Positions 16,691 through 25,041 of a stretch of DNA of 34,423 bases are shown piece by piece. The position numbers and the translations under genes were made by a program. Origin of the DNA: Anaerolineaceae bacterium (lineage in GTDB: Bacteria; Chloroflexota; Anaerolineae; Anaerolineales; Anaerolineaceae); assembly GCA_016927865.1 (NCBI GenBank), contig JAFGLU010000012.1, forward strand, positions 1 to 34,423. Direction: 5' to 3'. Numbering within the stretch: the stretch's first letter is position 1; every line of letters begins with the position of its first letter. A model generated the notes under the pieces. It was not told where the DNA came from. It worked only from the letters and a program-made list of their open reading frames with translations, and searched no databases.

Positions 16691-16731
16691 TTTATATTTA
16701 GCCGGCTAAGTATTAGCCGGCTAAATATAAA
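16691..16731. promoter_or_regulatory. Perfect double-palindrome operator, probably for MarR
   Basis: A 19-bp arm, TTTATATTTAGCCGGCTAA (16691-16709), is perfectly inverted at 16713-16731 across a 3-bp spacer. Each arm contains the 12-bp palindrome TTAGCCGGCTAA (16698-16709 and 16713-16724), with centres 15 bp apart. It covers the -10 and the expected start site of the minus-strand promoter, the usual geometry for autorepression by MarR. Confidence 0.88.
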
Positions 16732-16752
16732 CCTCAGCCTCACTCCTGTCAA
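16724..16752 (-). promoter_or_regulatory. Promoter of the marR-ABC operon
   Basis: On the minus strand TTGACA (16752-16747) and TATATT (16729-16724) are 17 bp apart. The -10 lies inside the right arm of the operator. Confidence 0.8.
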
Positions 16753-17212
16753 GGGGGGAAAAGAAATCAAGACCTGCCCTGTCTGCCCCCGGCGGGTCTG
16801 TCCGGTGAGCAAACAACCCTTGCCCGCCAGAACACTTTCCAAACGTCCGCTCCTGGTCTGACTTAAAGACCCGCCGCTACGAGGAGGGGATAGCCCATCC
16901 TGCTTGGTAGGCATCTCACTGGCAAAAACTCACAATATTTGAGTTCGTGGGCGGGACTCCTCGTCAGGACGCCGAAGCGGCGCCCTCGTCAGGACGCCGA
17001 AGCGGCGGGGAGAATATCTAAATTCGGTGAAAAGAACCTCAGGCTGAGCAATCTTTATTTTTCCTTTATTTTTAAAACACCTATCTTTACGCTGTATTTA
17101 TTTCAGTCTGATACGATTATCGCGATTTTGCATTTATCCAATCCTGCCTTTAGCAACAAAATTTCGGAGATTACTCAGCCAGAACCTGGAAGAGATCCGA
17201 ATTTGAGGGTTT
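16753..17212. other. Intergenic region with a 25-bp tandem repeat
   Basis: No convincing gene was found here. A 25-bp unit beginning CCTCGTCAGGACGCCG occurs twice in tandem (16959-16983 and 16984-17008; 24 of 25 positions equal). A shorter, inverted version (CCGCCGCTACGAGGAG, about 16869-16884) lies upstream. The part from 17040 to 17150 is AT-rich and probably holds the promoter for the downstream transporter, but I could not choose -35 and -10 boxes with confidence. Confidence 0.5.
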
Positions 17213-19150
17213 ATGAAAACAGAGAATATTGCCGGTACGACGGTCTTGCGCCCCCCGGTCACGGTCACCCCGCGCAAAGATTTGCGCAATTGGCTGATCG
17301 GCCGCCCCTTATCGACTGCTGACGCTCCCCACCAGACCATCGGCAAAGCCATAGGTCTGGCTGTGTTTGCCTCCGATGCGCTTTCCTCCACAGCATACGC
17401 TACACAGGAAATTATGTTCATTCTGGCAGTTGCTGGGACAGGCGCACTGGGCTATACCTTCCCAATCGCCATGGCTATTGTCGCCTTGATGGCGATTGTA
17501 TCCATCTCCTATGAGCAAACCATCCACGCTTACCCAGGCGGCGGGGGCGCGTATATCGTCGCCCGCGACAATCTGGGCGAACTGCCTGCTCAAGCTGCCG
17601 GGGCCGCCCTACTCACCGATTATGTGCTCACAGTGGCAGTGTCCATCTCCTCCGGCGTCGCTCAGATCGTATCCGCCTTCCCCACTCTCGCAGACTATAA
17701 AGTGGAAATCGCCGTCAGTCTGGTGGCCTTCGTCATGTTGATCAACTTGCGCGGTGTCAAAGAATCCGGCGCGGCTTTTGCCATTCCCACGTATTTCTTC
17801 GTGGTCGCTATGTTCATTACTGTTGGGGTTGGCCTGTTTCGCCTGGCCAACGGCTCGCTGGGCATAGTCGCAAACCCTCCCGAAATGATGATCGAACAAC
17901 TCGGCGTTGCCGTCACACCCTTCTTATTGTTGCACGCCTTTTCCAGTGGAACGGCCGCGCTCACCGGCATCGAAGCGATCTCTAACGGTATCACCGCATT
18001 CAAAGAACCGCGCAGCAAGAACGCCGGAATCACCTTGATCTGGATGGCCTCCATCCTCGGAACGCTCTTCCTCGGCATCTCCCTCATCGCCGGTAAAATC
18101 CATGCGGTGCCCTCCGAACACGAAACAGTCGTCTCCCAAATCGCCCGCACCATTTACGGTGGGCAAGGCTTCGCTTACCTGGCAGTCATCGCAGGCACCG
18201 CCGTCATCTTGATCATGGCGGCCAACACGGCCTTCGCCGATTTCCCCCGCCTGGGCGCGCTGCAAGCCAATGACGGCTTCCTCCCTCGCCAACTCACCTT
18301 TCGCGGCAGCCGCCTGGTCTACTCCCGTGGCATCGTTGTCCTGGCCGGTTTAGCGTCTCTACTGATTGTCCTTTTCCAGGCCAGCGTCAACCGCCTGATC
18401 CCGTTGTACGCAATTGGCGTATTCCTATCCTTCACCCTTTCGCAATCGGGCATGGCCCGCCGCTGGTGGAAATCCGGCCATCTCAAACCCGGTCTGGAAA
18501 TCACTGAGCCCGGCTCCATCCTCAAGTTCGATAAAAGCTGGAAGTTCAAGATGGTGGTCAACGGCTTCGGCGCTGTGTGTACTTTCATCGTCATGATCGT
18601 TTTCGCGATCACCAAATTCCAGGATGGCGCCTGGGTAATCGTATTCCTGATCCCTTCCCTGATCGTCATTTTTATTGCGATCCACCGCCATTATAAGAAC
18701 CTGGCCAACACACTCTCCTTAAGCAATTACCAATCTTATCAACGTATTCAACGCCATCGCGTCATCGTCCTTCTCGGCGGGGTGCATCGTGGTTCGCTTA
18801 AAGCCCTCACCTATGCTCGCTCGCTGTCCTCCGATGTCACAGCCGTCCACGTATCCATCGACCCAGTCGAGTCGGAAAAAATCCGCGATAAATGGTCCAC
18901 GTTTGGCGAAGGCGTGCGTCTGGTCATCCTCGAGTCACCCTACCGCTTGCTCGTCGAGCCGGTCATGGAATATATCGAAAATATTAGTTCAACTACCCAG
19001 GCTCACGAAATGATCACCGTAGTCGTGCCGCAGTTCATTACCAAACAGTGGTGGGGCAACTTCCTGCACAACCAAACGGCTCTATTGCTACGTTTCGGTC
19101 TGCTCTTCAAACCCCGCGTGGTCATCGTCGAAGTCCCCTATCAGGTGTAA
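17213..19150 (+). CDS. kimA: KimA-like potassium importer (APC superfamily)
   Basis: Inner-membrane transporter of 645 aa. About 12 helices fill residues 45-505; conserved segments FASDALSSTAYATQE and YPGGGGAYIVARDNLGE match the KimA (YdaO) branch of APC permeases, proton-coupled K+ importers. The cytoplasmic C-terminal 140 residues (from RHRVIVLLGGVHRGSLKAL) resemble the universal-stress-protein-like domain of KimA. In Bacillus KimA is controlled by c-di-AMP; I see no c-di-AMP riboswitch here. GAGGG lies just before the start. Neighbours are KdpD- and KdpE-like genes, which supports a potassium role. A general amino-acid permease is the alternative. Confidence 0.8.
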   Translation: MKTENIAGTTVLRPPVTVTPRKDLRNWLIGRPLSTADAPHQTIGKAIGLAVFASDALSSTAYATQEIMFILAVAGTGALGYTFPIAMAIVALMAIVSISYEQTIHAYPGGGGAYIVARDNLGELPAQAAGAALLTDYVLTVAVSISSGVAQIVSAFPTLADYKVEIAVSLVAFVMLINLRGVKESGAAFAIPTYFFVVAMFITVGVGLFRLANGSLGIVANPPEMMIEQLGVAVTPFLLLHAFSSGTAALTGIEAISNGITAFKEPRSKNAGITLIWMASILGTLFLGISLIAGKIHAVPSEHETVVSQIARTIYGGQGFAYLAVIAGTAVILIMAANTAFADFPRLGALQANDGFLPRQLTFRGSRLVYSRGIVVLAGLASLLIVLFQASVNRLIPLYAIGVFLSFTLSQSGMARRWWKSGHLKPGLEITEPGSILKFDKSWKFKMVVNGFGAVCTFIVMIVFAITKFQDGAWVIVFLIPSLIVIFIAIHRHYKNLANTLSLSNYQSYQRIQRHRVIVLLGGVHRGSLKALTYARSLSSDVTAVHVSIDPVESEKIRDKWSTFGEGVRLVILESPYRLLVEPVMEYIENISSTTQAHEMITVVVPQFITKQWWGNFLHNQTALLLRFGLLFKPRVVIVEVPYQV

Positions 19151-19248
19151 TCTTGGTTGGTGGCAATAGGAACTCCACAGAAAGCGCCCCGTTCATCAAT
19201 TGGGATTACAATTCACTCGGTAGAATCCCCAATGATTCATGGAGGGCG

Positions 19249-20700
19249 ATGCGCTTCATCTCACCAACCTGGCGGCGTTTCTTTCGGGTGCTCCTCTCTC
19301 TCGGCGTGGTAATGCTAAGTACAGCGATCCTGTTTGTGTTCAAGGATTACCTCTCCACCCCGGTAATTGCCATCCTTTACCTGATTCCGGTTGTGTTCAG
19401 CGCCACCTTCAGCGGAAAGGCAGGCAGCATCCTTGCTTCCGTGGTGTCTTTCCTTTGCCTGAACTATTTTTTCATCTACCCACACTATACTTTTAACGTC
19501 GCTCAATTGCAGGATCTGCTCGTCATGCTGGTCTTGTTGGGGGTGGCGCTCCTGGTCAGCAGCTTGATGAGCAGCGCCCAAAACCGTCTCGAAGCTGTTC
19601 AGGCTCGCGAGCGGGAAGCCGTGGCTCTTTACGAGTTGAGCGCCGCCTTCACCGGCCAAACCGACGCGGCTGTGATTGCTGAGACGCTGGCCGACCGGCT
19701 GATAGATATTCTGGGGGCAAAAGCCGTTGAAGTCGTCGTCCACCACCCCGACGCAGCCGTTCGGGTGATCAAACCTGCCACCCTACCCACGAGTGAAACC
19801 CACCCAGACCGGGTCATCCCCCTGGCTTCCAGAGAAAAGTCGATTGGCGAACTGCGCATTTGGGACGGCCCGCCCAACCTGCGCCGTGAGGACGAGCGTC
19901 TCCTGCAAACCATTGCCGGGCAGAGCTCGCTGGCCATGGAACGCACCATCCTGGCAGCCGGAGAGCAACGCGCCCGGGTACTGGAAGAGAGTGATCGCCT
20001 AAAGACTGCTATCCTCTCCTCAGTGTCCCACGAACTGCGCACACCCCTGGCAACCATCCAGGCCTCCGCGACTGGCCTGTTCAACCCCAGCGTGGAGCTA
20101 GAGCCGGATGCGCGCCGCGAGTTGCAATCCCTTCTCCTCGAAGAAACCGATCATCTCACCCAGTTGGTAGGCAACCTACTCAACATGTCGCGAATCGAAG
20201 CCGGAGCGCTCAAACTGCAATTGCAGTGGAACTCCATCGCCGAAATTGCCGAGGTGGCCATTCAGCACCTCAGGCGCCTGGCTGCCCGCCACGAAATCCA
20301 CGTGGATATTCCCGAGGAACTGCCCCTGGTATTTGTCGATTCTGTGTTAATGGAACAAGTCTTCATCAACCTGCTCAACAACAGCCTGAAGTTCACCCCG
20401 CCCGAAAAAATCATCCGGGTGTCGGCAGAGGAAGAAAACGGTACCTTGAAAGTCACCATCCAAAACCAGGGACCTCCCATCCCAGAAGCATCTCTCCAAC
20501 ATATTTTCGAGAAATTTGCCATAGCGCCGGGTTTTGAGAACCCCAAAAGCACGGGGTTGGGGCTATCTATTTGCAAGGGCATCGTCGAAGCCCACAGCGG
20601 CCGAATTTGGGCCGCCAACCTGCCCGATGGCGTTGCTTTCTACTTCAGTTTGCCTCTTTCAACTGAGGGAGCCCGGCCAGTGCTGCCGCAAGAGGAATGA
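19249..20700 (+). CDS. kdpD: KdpD-like sensor histidine kinase lacking the KdpD N-terminal domain
   Basis: Membrane histidine kinase of 483 aa. Residues 10-110 form the four-helix DUF4118 segment of KdpD (LYLIPVVFSATFSGKAGSIL, LNYFFIYPHYTF). A GAF-like domain (about 125-235) follows, then HisKA with phospho-acceptor H261 (SVSHELRTPL) and an HATPase domain (NLLNNSLKFTP, STGLGLSICKGIVEAHSGRI). The cytoplasmic N-terminal KdpD sensor and the USP domain of full-length (about 900 aa) KdpD are missing; the USP-like tail of the preceding transporter might stand in for it, which is speculation. The start at 19249 is chosen for GGAGGG just upstream; the spacing is short. The kdpE-like gene overlaps its stop. 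Confidence 0.88.
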   Translation: MRFISPTWRRFFRVLLSLGVVMLSTAILFVFKDYLSTPVIAILYLIPVVFSATFSGKAGSILASVVSFLCLNYFFIYPHYTFNVAQLQDLLVMLVLLGVALLVSSLMSSAQNRLEAVQAREREAVALYELSAAFTGQTDAAVIAETLADRLIDILGAKAVEVVVHHPDAAVRVIKPATLPTSETHPDRVIPLASREKSIGELRIWDGPPNLRREDERLLQTIAGQSSLAMERTILAAGEQRARVLEESDRLKTAILSSVSHELRTPLATIQASATGLFNPSVELEPDARRELQSLLLEETDHLTQLVGNLLNMSRIEAGALKLQLQWNSIAEIAEVAIQHLRRLAARHEIHVDIPEELPLVFVDSVLMEQVFINLLNNSLKFTPPEKIIRVSAEEENGTLKVTIQNQGPPIPEASLQHIFEKFAIAPGFENPKSTGLGLSICKGIVEAHSGRIWAANLPDGVAFYFSLPLSTEGARPVLPQEE

Positions 20701-21392
20701 GCATGGACTCAAAAATTCACATCCTGGTCATCGACGACGAACAGCAAATTTTACGCGCACTGCGCACCATTCTCGGGCAACAAAATTACCAGGTCAGCAC
20801 CGCCTCAACCGGCGAAGAAGGCCTGGCGATTGCTGCGGCCGTCCAACCTCAACTGCTGATCCTTGATCTGGGTTTGCCGGACTTGAGCGGCATGGAAATC
20901 TGCCAGCGCATCCGCCAGTGGAGCGACATGCCCATTGTGATCCTTTCGGCTCACGACAGCGAGCATGAAAAAGTGGCCGCACTGGATGCCGGGGCAGATG
21001 ATTACCTGACCAAGCCCTTCGGGATCGAAGAACTGCTGGCCCGCATCCGGGTGGCGTTCCGCCATCGCAGCCGGACATCGTCCGCCAAAACCAGCCTGGT
21101 CACGTCGGGCGACACCAACATCGACATGGTCAACCATCTGGTCACACGTGGGGGCATTCCTGTCAAACTGACCGCTATTGAATTCAAAATGCTAGCTTAT
21201 CTGGCGGCGAATGCCGGGCGCATCCTCACCCACCAGGCCATCTTGAATCACGTATGGGGCTATGCCGACAGCGGTCAAATGGCCTATTTACGTGTGTACA
21301 TCCGCCAGTTACGCCAAAAATTGGAAGAAGACCCGCATAACCCACAAATGATTCTGACCGAGTCAGGCGTCGGGTACCGCTTTATGCTCTAG
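20697..21392 (+). CDS. kdpE: KdpE-like response regulator
   Basis: OmpR-type response regulator of 231 aa, the partner of the kinase before it: the ATG overlaps the kinase stop (ATGA), so the pair is translationally coupled; a second ATG at 20703 is also possible. Receiver: VIDDE, phospho-acceptor D57 in LILDLGLPDLSG, K106 in DDYLTKPFG. The winged helix (LTAIEFKMLAYLAANAGRIL, VWGYADSGQMAYLRVYIRQL) closely resembles KdpE. No kdpFABC genes are in the window, so the likely local target is the upstream KimA-like transporter gene. Confidence 0.9.
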   Translation: MSMDSKIHILVIDDEQQILRALRTILGQQNYQVSTASTGEEGLAIAAAVQPQLLILDLGLPDLSGMEICQRIRQWSDMPIVILSAHDSEHEKVAALDAGADDYLTKPFGIEELLARIRVAFRHRSRTSSAKTSLVTSGDTNIDMVNHLVTRGGIPVKLTAIEFKMLAYLAANAGRILTHQAILNHVWGYADSGQMAYLRVYIRQLRQKLEEDPHNPQMILTESGVGYRFML

Positions 21393-21454
21393 TTCAATTA
21401 GTAAGCTCATTCGCTCCCGCGACGCAAATCAATAAAAACTTGCTATTGTTATCC

Positions 21455-21484
21455 TTCACACAGCGCGAATTCTCGTTGTATAAT
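21455..21484 (+). promoter_or_regulatory. Promoter of the dehydrogenase-dehydratase operon
   Basis: TTCACA (21455-21460), 18 bp, TATAAT (21479-21484), with the start codon 40 bp downstream. Confidence 0.6.
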
Positions 21485-21523
21485 TCTCTTGTGATCGCGC
21501 AAATCCCTGTGTGGAGGCATACA

Positions 21524-22534
21524 ATGAAAGTTCTACTAACCGGTGGCACCGGGGCCGTTGGAAAAGCCGTGACCAAACGCCTGGTAGCAAAAGGCTACGC
21601 CGTGCGCGTCATCGGCCGCCAGGAAGGGCTGGTGCTGGAAGGCGCCGAATACCACTCCTGCGACGTCAACGACTACCCCCGGCTGCGTGAAATGGCCCTC
21701 GGCTGCGACGCCATCATTCATCTGGCCGCCATCCCCAACCCCTCCGCGGGCGCCCCGCAGGACATCTTCAACGTCAACTGCTCAGGCACGTTCAACATCT
21801 TTCAAGCCGCCGCCGAAGAGGGCATTCGGCGCGTGGTTCAAGCAAGCTCCATCAACGCCGCCGGGCAGTTTTTTGGCATCAAACCCGCCCCAGTGCACTA
21901 CCTGCCTTTTGACGAGGATCACCCCACCTACCCCACCGACGCTTATTCCTTCTCCAAGAACGTGGTGGAATACACGGGGCGTTACTTCTGGGAGCGCGAA
22001 GGCATCTCCAGCGTGGCTTTGCGCCTGCCGGGCGTGGTTGCCGAAGGCCCCCGCGACCGCTTCATTGCCAATCGTGCCCGAACCCATGCCCTGGTGGAAA
22101 AGCTGCTCAAGCTCTCGGTCGAGGAACGCATGGCCTGGTTTGAAACTGCCTGGAAGGAATTCAACGATTTCCGCGCCACTCGCCCCAACGAAAACGGACA
22201 TTTCGCCTCCCAGGTGATTAATGCCATGGACGAAGAAAAACGTGCCGCCTTTGGCGCCATGGTCAACCGGGTGCACTTCTTCACCGTGGTTGATGAACGC
22301 GACTCGGCCCAGGCTATCGAAAAAAGCCTGACAGCCAACTACATCGGCAGCCACGCCCTGTTTATTAACGACAGCCTCAACATCGCCGCCATCGAGTCCA
22401 ATCTGCTAGCCGAGTTGTTCTACCCGGACGTCAAAACCTTCAAGCGCGAAATGCCCGGCACTACCACGATGATCAGCATCGACCGGGCCAGAGAATTAAT
22501 CGGTTACGAACCCGAATTTACCTTTGGAGGATAA
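21524..22534 (+). CDS. NAD(P)-dependent epimerase/dehydratase (extended SDR)
   Basis: Rossmann-fold oxidoreductase of 336 aa. The cofactor-binding motif TGGTGAVG is at 6-13, the SDR active-site pair Y141/K145 is in DAYSFSKNVVEY, and a serine pair sits at QASSIN (108-109). LRLPGVVAEGPRDR is typical of sugar-nucleotide or sugar-acid members. GGAGG at 21513-21517 fixes the start; a longer in-frame extension is unlikely. The enolase-superfamily gene follows after 6 bp, so both probably act in one carbohydrate or uronic-acid route. The substrate is unknown. Confidence 0.88.
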   Translation: MKVLLTGGTGAVGKAVTKRLVAKGYAVRVIGRQEGLVLEGAEYHSCDVNDYPRLREMALGCDAIIHLAAIPNPSAGAPQDIFNVNCSGTFNIFQAAAEEGIRRVVQASSINAAGQFFGIKPAPVHYLPFDEDHPTYPTDAYSFSKNVVEYTGRYFWEREGISSVALRLPGVVAEGPRDRFIANRARTHALVEKLLKLSVEERMAWFETAWKEFNDFRATRPNENGHFASQVINAMDEEKRAAFGAMVNRVHFFTVVDERDSAQAIEKSLTANYIGSHALFINDSLNIAAIESNLLAELFYPDVKTFKREMPGTTTMISIDRARELIGYEPEFTFGG

Positions 22535-22540
22535 AGGAAC

Positions 22541-23923
22541 ATGGCAAAGAAACAAGCGCAAGAAAACTTTGAGCATACACTCAACCACGTCAACACCCAT
22601 TCTCGCCCTTCGGATCTGCGCATCACCGATATGCGCTTCTGCGACATCGCCGGGGCGCCCATGCACTGCACCCTGATGAAAATCTACACCAATCAGGGTC
22701 TCATCGGTTACGGCGAGGTGCGCGACGCCGCCTCCAAAACCTACGCCCTGATGCTGAAGCGCATCCTGCTGGGCGAAAACCCCTGCAATGTCGACAAGCT
22801 TTTCCGCCGCATCAAGCAGTTCGGCGGGCAGTCCCGCCAGGGCGGCGGCGTCAGCGGCGTGGAGGTGGCCTTGTGGGATCTGGCAGGCAAAGCCTTCGGC
22901 GTGCCGGTGTACCAGATGCTGGGCGGCAAGTTCCGCGACTCCATCCGTATCTATTGCGACACCGACGTAAGCGGCAAACCCTCGGGCAAAAAAATGGGCG
23001 AGGCTCTCAAAGAGCGCATGGAGATGGGCTTCACCTTCCTCAAAATGGACGTCGGCATCGGCTTGATTGCCGACGAACCCGGCGCCCTCAGCTACCCGCT
23101 GGGGCTGTGGGAAGAGATGCAGAAAGTGGGCCGCTACTCCTGGTTCTGGAAAGCGAAAACCCAGGAAGAGCGCGAGCTTCGCAGCCGTGCCTATGATCTG
23201 TTCAACGTCCCTCACCCCTTCACCGGCATCCACCTGACCGAGAAGGGTATCGACTTACTCGAGCAGTACGTCGCCGAGGTGCGCGACGTGATCGGCTACA
23301 CCGTGCCCCTGGCAACCGACCACTTCGGCCATATCGCCCTGGAAGACTGCATTCGCCTGGGCAAGCGCTTGGAGAAATACAACTTGGCCTGGGTCGAAGA
23401 CATGGTGCCCTGGCAGTACACCGACCAGTTTGTGCGCCTTAGCCAGGCCATCGACATCCCTGTTTGTACCGGCGAGGACATCTACCTCAAGGAAGGCTTC
23501 AAACCCTTGCTAGAAGCCCGCGGGGTATCCGTCATCCACCCCGATGTGCTCACCTCCGGCGGCATCCTGGAAAACAAGAAGATCGGTGACCTGGCTGCCG
23601 AGCATGGCGTGGCGATGGCGGTGCATATGGCCGAAAGCCCCATCGGCTGCCTGGCCGCGGTACACAGCGTGGCTGCAACCGAGAACTTCCTGGCCCTGGA
23701 ATACCATTCGGTGGATGTGGACTGGTGGGGTGACCTCGTCACCGGCCTGCCCAAACCCATCGTCAACAAGGGTTTCATCCAGGTACCCGACGGCCCCGGC
23801 CTGGGCATCGAGTCGCTCAACGAAGAACTCATCGCCCAGCACATTCACCCCGGCATTCCCGGTCAGTGGGAGCCCACGGATGAGTGGAACGACGACTGGA
23901 GCCACGACCGGCTGTGGAGCTAA
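22541..23923 (+). CDS. Mandelate racemase/muconate lactonizing enzyme family protein, probably a sugar-acid dehydratase
   Basis: Enolase-superfamily enzyme of 460 aa that abstracts the proton next to a carboxylate. Metal ligands appear as D260 (LATDHFGH), E286 (WVEDMVPW) and E312 (CTGED). The mandelate-racemase-type His-Asp dyad is H362 (HMAESPIG) with D335 (IHPDV), and K168 (LKMD) is the second acid/base position. An insertion around 178-225 (YPLGLWEEM, KAKTQEERELRSR) is longer than in the shorter members. The family contains several acid-sugar dehydratases; pairing with an SDR gene fits oxidation followed by dehydration, but the substrate cannot be named. It is the last gene of the operon. 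Confidence 0.9.
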   Translation: MAKKQAQENFEHTLNHVNTHSRPSDLRITDMRFCDIAGAPMHCTLMKIYTNQGLIGYGEVRDAASKTYALMLKRILLGENPCNVDKLFRRIKQFGGQSRQGGGVSGVEVALWDLAGKAFGVPVYQMLGGKFRDSIRIYCDTDVSGKPSGKKMGEALKERMEMGFTFLKMDVGIGLIADEPGALSYPLGLWEEMQKVGRYSWFWKAKTQEERELRSRAYDLFNVPHPFTGIHLTEKGIDLLEQYVAEVRDVIGYTVPLATDHFGHIALEDCIRLGKRLEKYNLAWVEDMVPWQYTDQFVRLSQAIDIPVCTGEDIYLKEGFKPLLEARGVSVIHPDVLTSGGILENKKIGDLAAEHGVAMAVHMAESPIGCLAAVHSVAATENFLALEYHSVDVDWWGDLVTGLPKPIVNKGFIQVPDGPGLGIESLNEELIAQHIHPGIPGQWEPTDEWNDDWSHDRLWS

Positions 23924-23929
23924 CAATCG

Positions 23930-23971
23930 AATAACAAAGAGGGCGGGCCAGTGCCCGCCCTCTTTGTTATT
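23930..23971. terminator. Strong bidirectional terminator between convergent genes
   Basis: AATAACAAAGAGGGCGGGC (23930-23948) is perfectly inverted at 23953-23971 around a CAGT loop. The A-rich and T-rich bases at the two ends let it work on both strands. The stop codon of the convergent recombinase-like gene lies inside its right arm. Confidence 0.9.
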
Positions 23972-24872
23972 CTGTCTTTTCTCCGGCCAACTGCCGCAAT
24001 TTCAGGCTAACTTCCCGCCACTGGATCTTGCTCACGCCCAGCTTCTGGCGGATTTTGTCGGCTTCCATACCAGATTTCCAATCATCCAGCACGCACGTCC
24101 AGCGGCACATATCAAAGGACAGGTGCTTCTCAATCCCGGCGGCTTCGCCGATCTCTTCCAACAAGTATTCCAGGCGGCGCGGCGACCAGGGAAAAATCCG
24201 GTCGGCGGGCTGGTACTGAGCCAGATATTCCTGGTAAGCGACCACCCAATCATTGGACAGAGGGATTTTTCGCTCTTTATACCGGCTGGAAGGGCTGGCA
24301 TAGCGCACAAACAGCACCGGCCCACCCTGCGCTTCCAGATCAATATGGTTGCGCGCAATGGTCAAGCATTCGCCTTTCTTAATACCCGTCTCTAACAACA
24401 GCGCCAGCAACACGTATGGGCGCGCATCGGGCTTCTTGGCGGTGCGCATGGCCTGAGCCGCTTCAACCACCATGAGCAGTTCGTCCTGGGTGAGAACCAC
24501 CGGCAGCGGGCTGATCACCGACTGCTGCAAAACCTTCGCAGCCGGATCTATCACCATCACACCTCCGCGCTGCAGCCAGCGGAAGAAGGCCTTAATGGAT
24601 GTGATTCGCCGGGCCAGACTCTTGGGACTGCACGGCACGCCCCGCCCTTTCTGCAACCACTGCAGAAAATGATTCAATTCAGTTGTCGTAACCGACCCCA
24701 CTCCCCGATCTGGCGGCAAAAAGGATGCCAGCAGCGAAAGATCTCCAGTGAAAGCCTTGATGGTGTAAGGGGAGCGCCCCTGGTCCTTCAAGTAAATTTC
24801 CCAGGCCTGGATCGCCGGAGGGAGTAGAGTTTGGGTCGTCAAATGCGCAATCGCTTGCGATTCTGCCGTCAT
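23967..24872 (-). CDS. Tyrosine-recombinase homologue without catalytic residues
   Basis: 301 aa with the two-domain layout of XerC/XerD-type recombinases: an N-terminal core-binding domain (about 18-105; SPYTIKAFTGDLSLLASFL, ARRITSIKAFFRWL) and a C-terminal domain. The catalytic set is mostly gone: the first Arg is K165 (TGIKKGE for TGLRxxE), the HxxRH box reads DMCRW (254-258, only R257 kept), and there is no tyrosine after Y236, the nucleophile site being S289 in LGVSKIQWREVS. The hairpin Lys (KERKIPL) remains. The frame is intact, so it is likely a DNA-binding protein rather than an enzyme. The start at 24872 has GGAG 6 nt upstream; a GTG at 24887 is possible. Confidence 0.85.
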   Translation of the reverse strand: MTAESQAIAHLTTQTLLPPAIQAWEIYLKDQGRSPYTIKAFTGDLSLLASFLPPDRGVGSVTTTELNHFLQWLQKGRGVPCSPKSLARRITSIKAFFRWLQRGGVMVIDPAAKVLQQSVISPLPVVLTQDELLMVVEAAQAMRTAKKPDARPYVLLALLLETGIKKGECLTIARNHIDLEAQGGPVLFVRYASPSSRYKERKIPLSNDWVVAYQEYLAQYQPADRIFPWSPRRLEYLLEEIGEAAGIEKHLSFDMCRWTCVLDDWKSGMEADKIRQKLGVSKIQWREVSLKLRQLAGEKTE

Positions 24873-24954
24873 AGACGTCTCCACCACTTTTTTCGTATAG
24901 TTTAGGAGAGTTTACACTTAATTTAAATAGATGTCAAACGATATCGATACGGCA

Positions 24955-24998
24955 ATTTTGGGGTGTGAGACGGCGAAGGCGCTCTCACACCCCAAAAT
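24955..24998. repeat. Long perfect hairpin, repeat family copy 2
   Basis: ATTTTGGGGTGTGAGA (24955-24970) is perfectly inverted at 24983-24998 around a 12-nt loop containing GGCGAAGGC. It shares the ATTTTGGGG core and loop type with the hairpin at 2211. Read on the minus strand, its flank GGTTCTCTAGGAGGG resembles the left flank of copy 1. It lies between the 5' end of the recombinase homologue and the 3' end of the LCP gene. Confidence 0.75.
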
Positions 24999-25041
24999 GC
25001 GGGACCCTCCTAGAGAACCAATTTTTGGAAATTGGCGCTGT

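Noticed and set aside
16675..16914. Longer N-terminal extension of the MarR protein
   Set aside because: It would translate through the promoter and the palindromic operator and has no family similarity.
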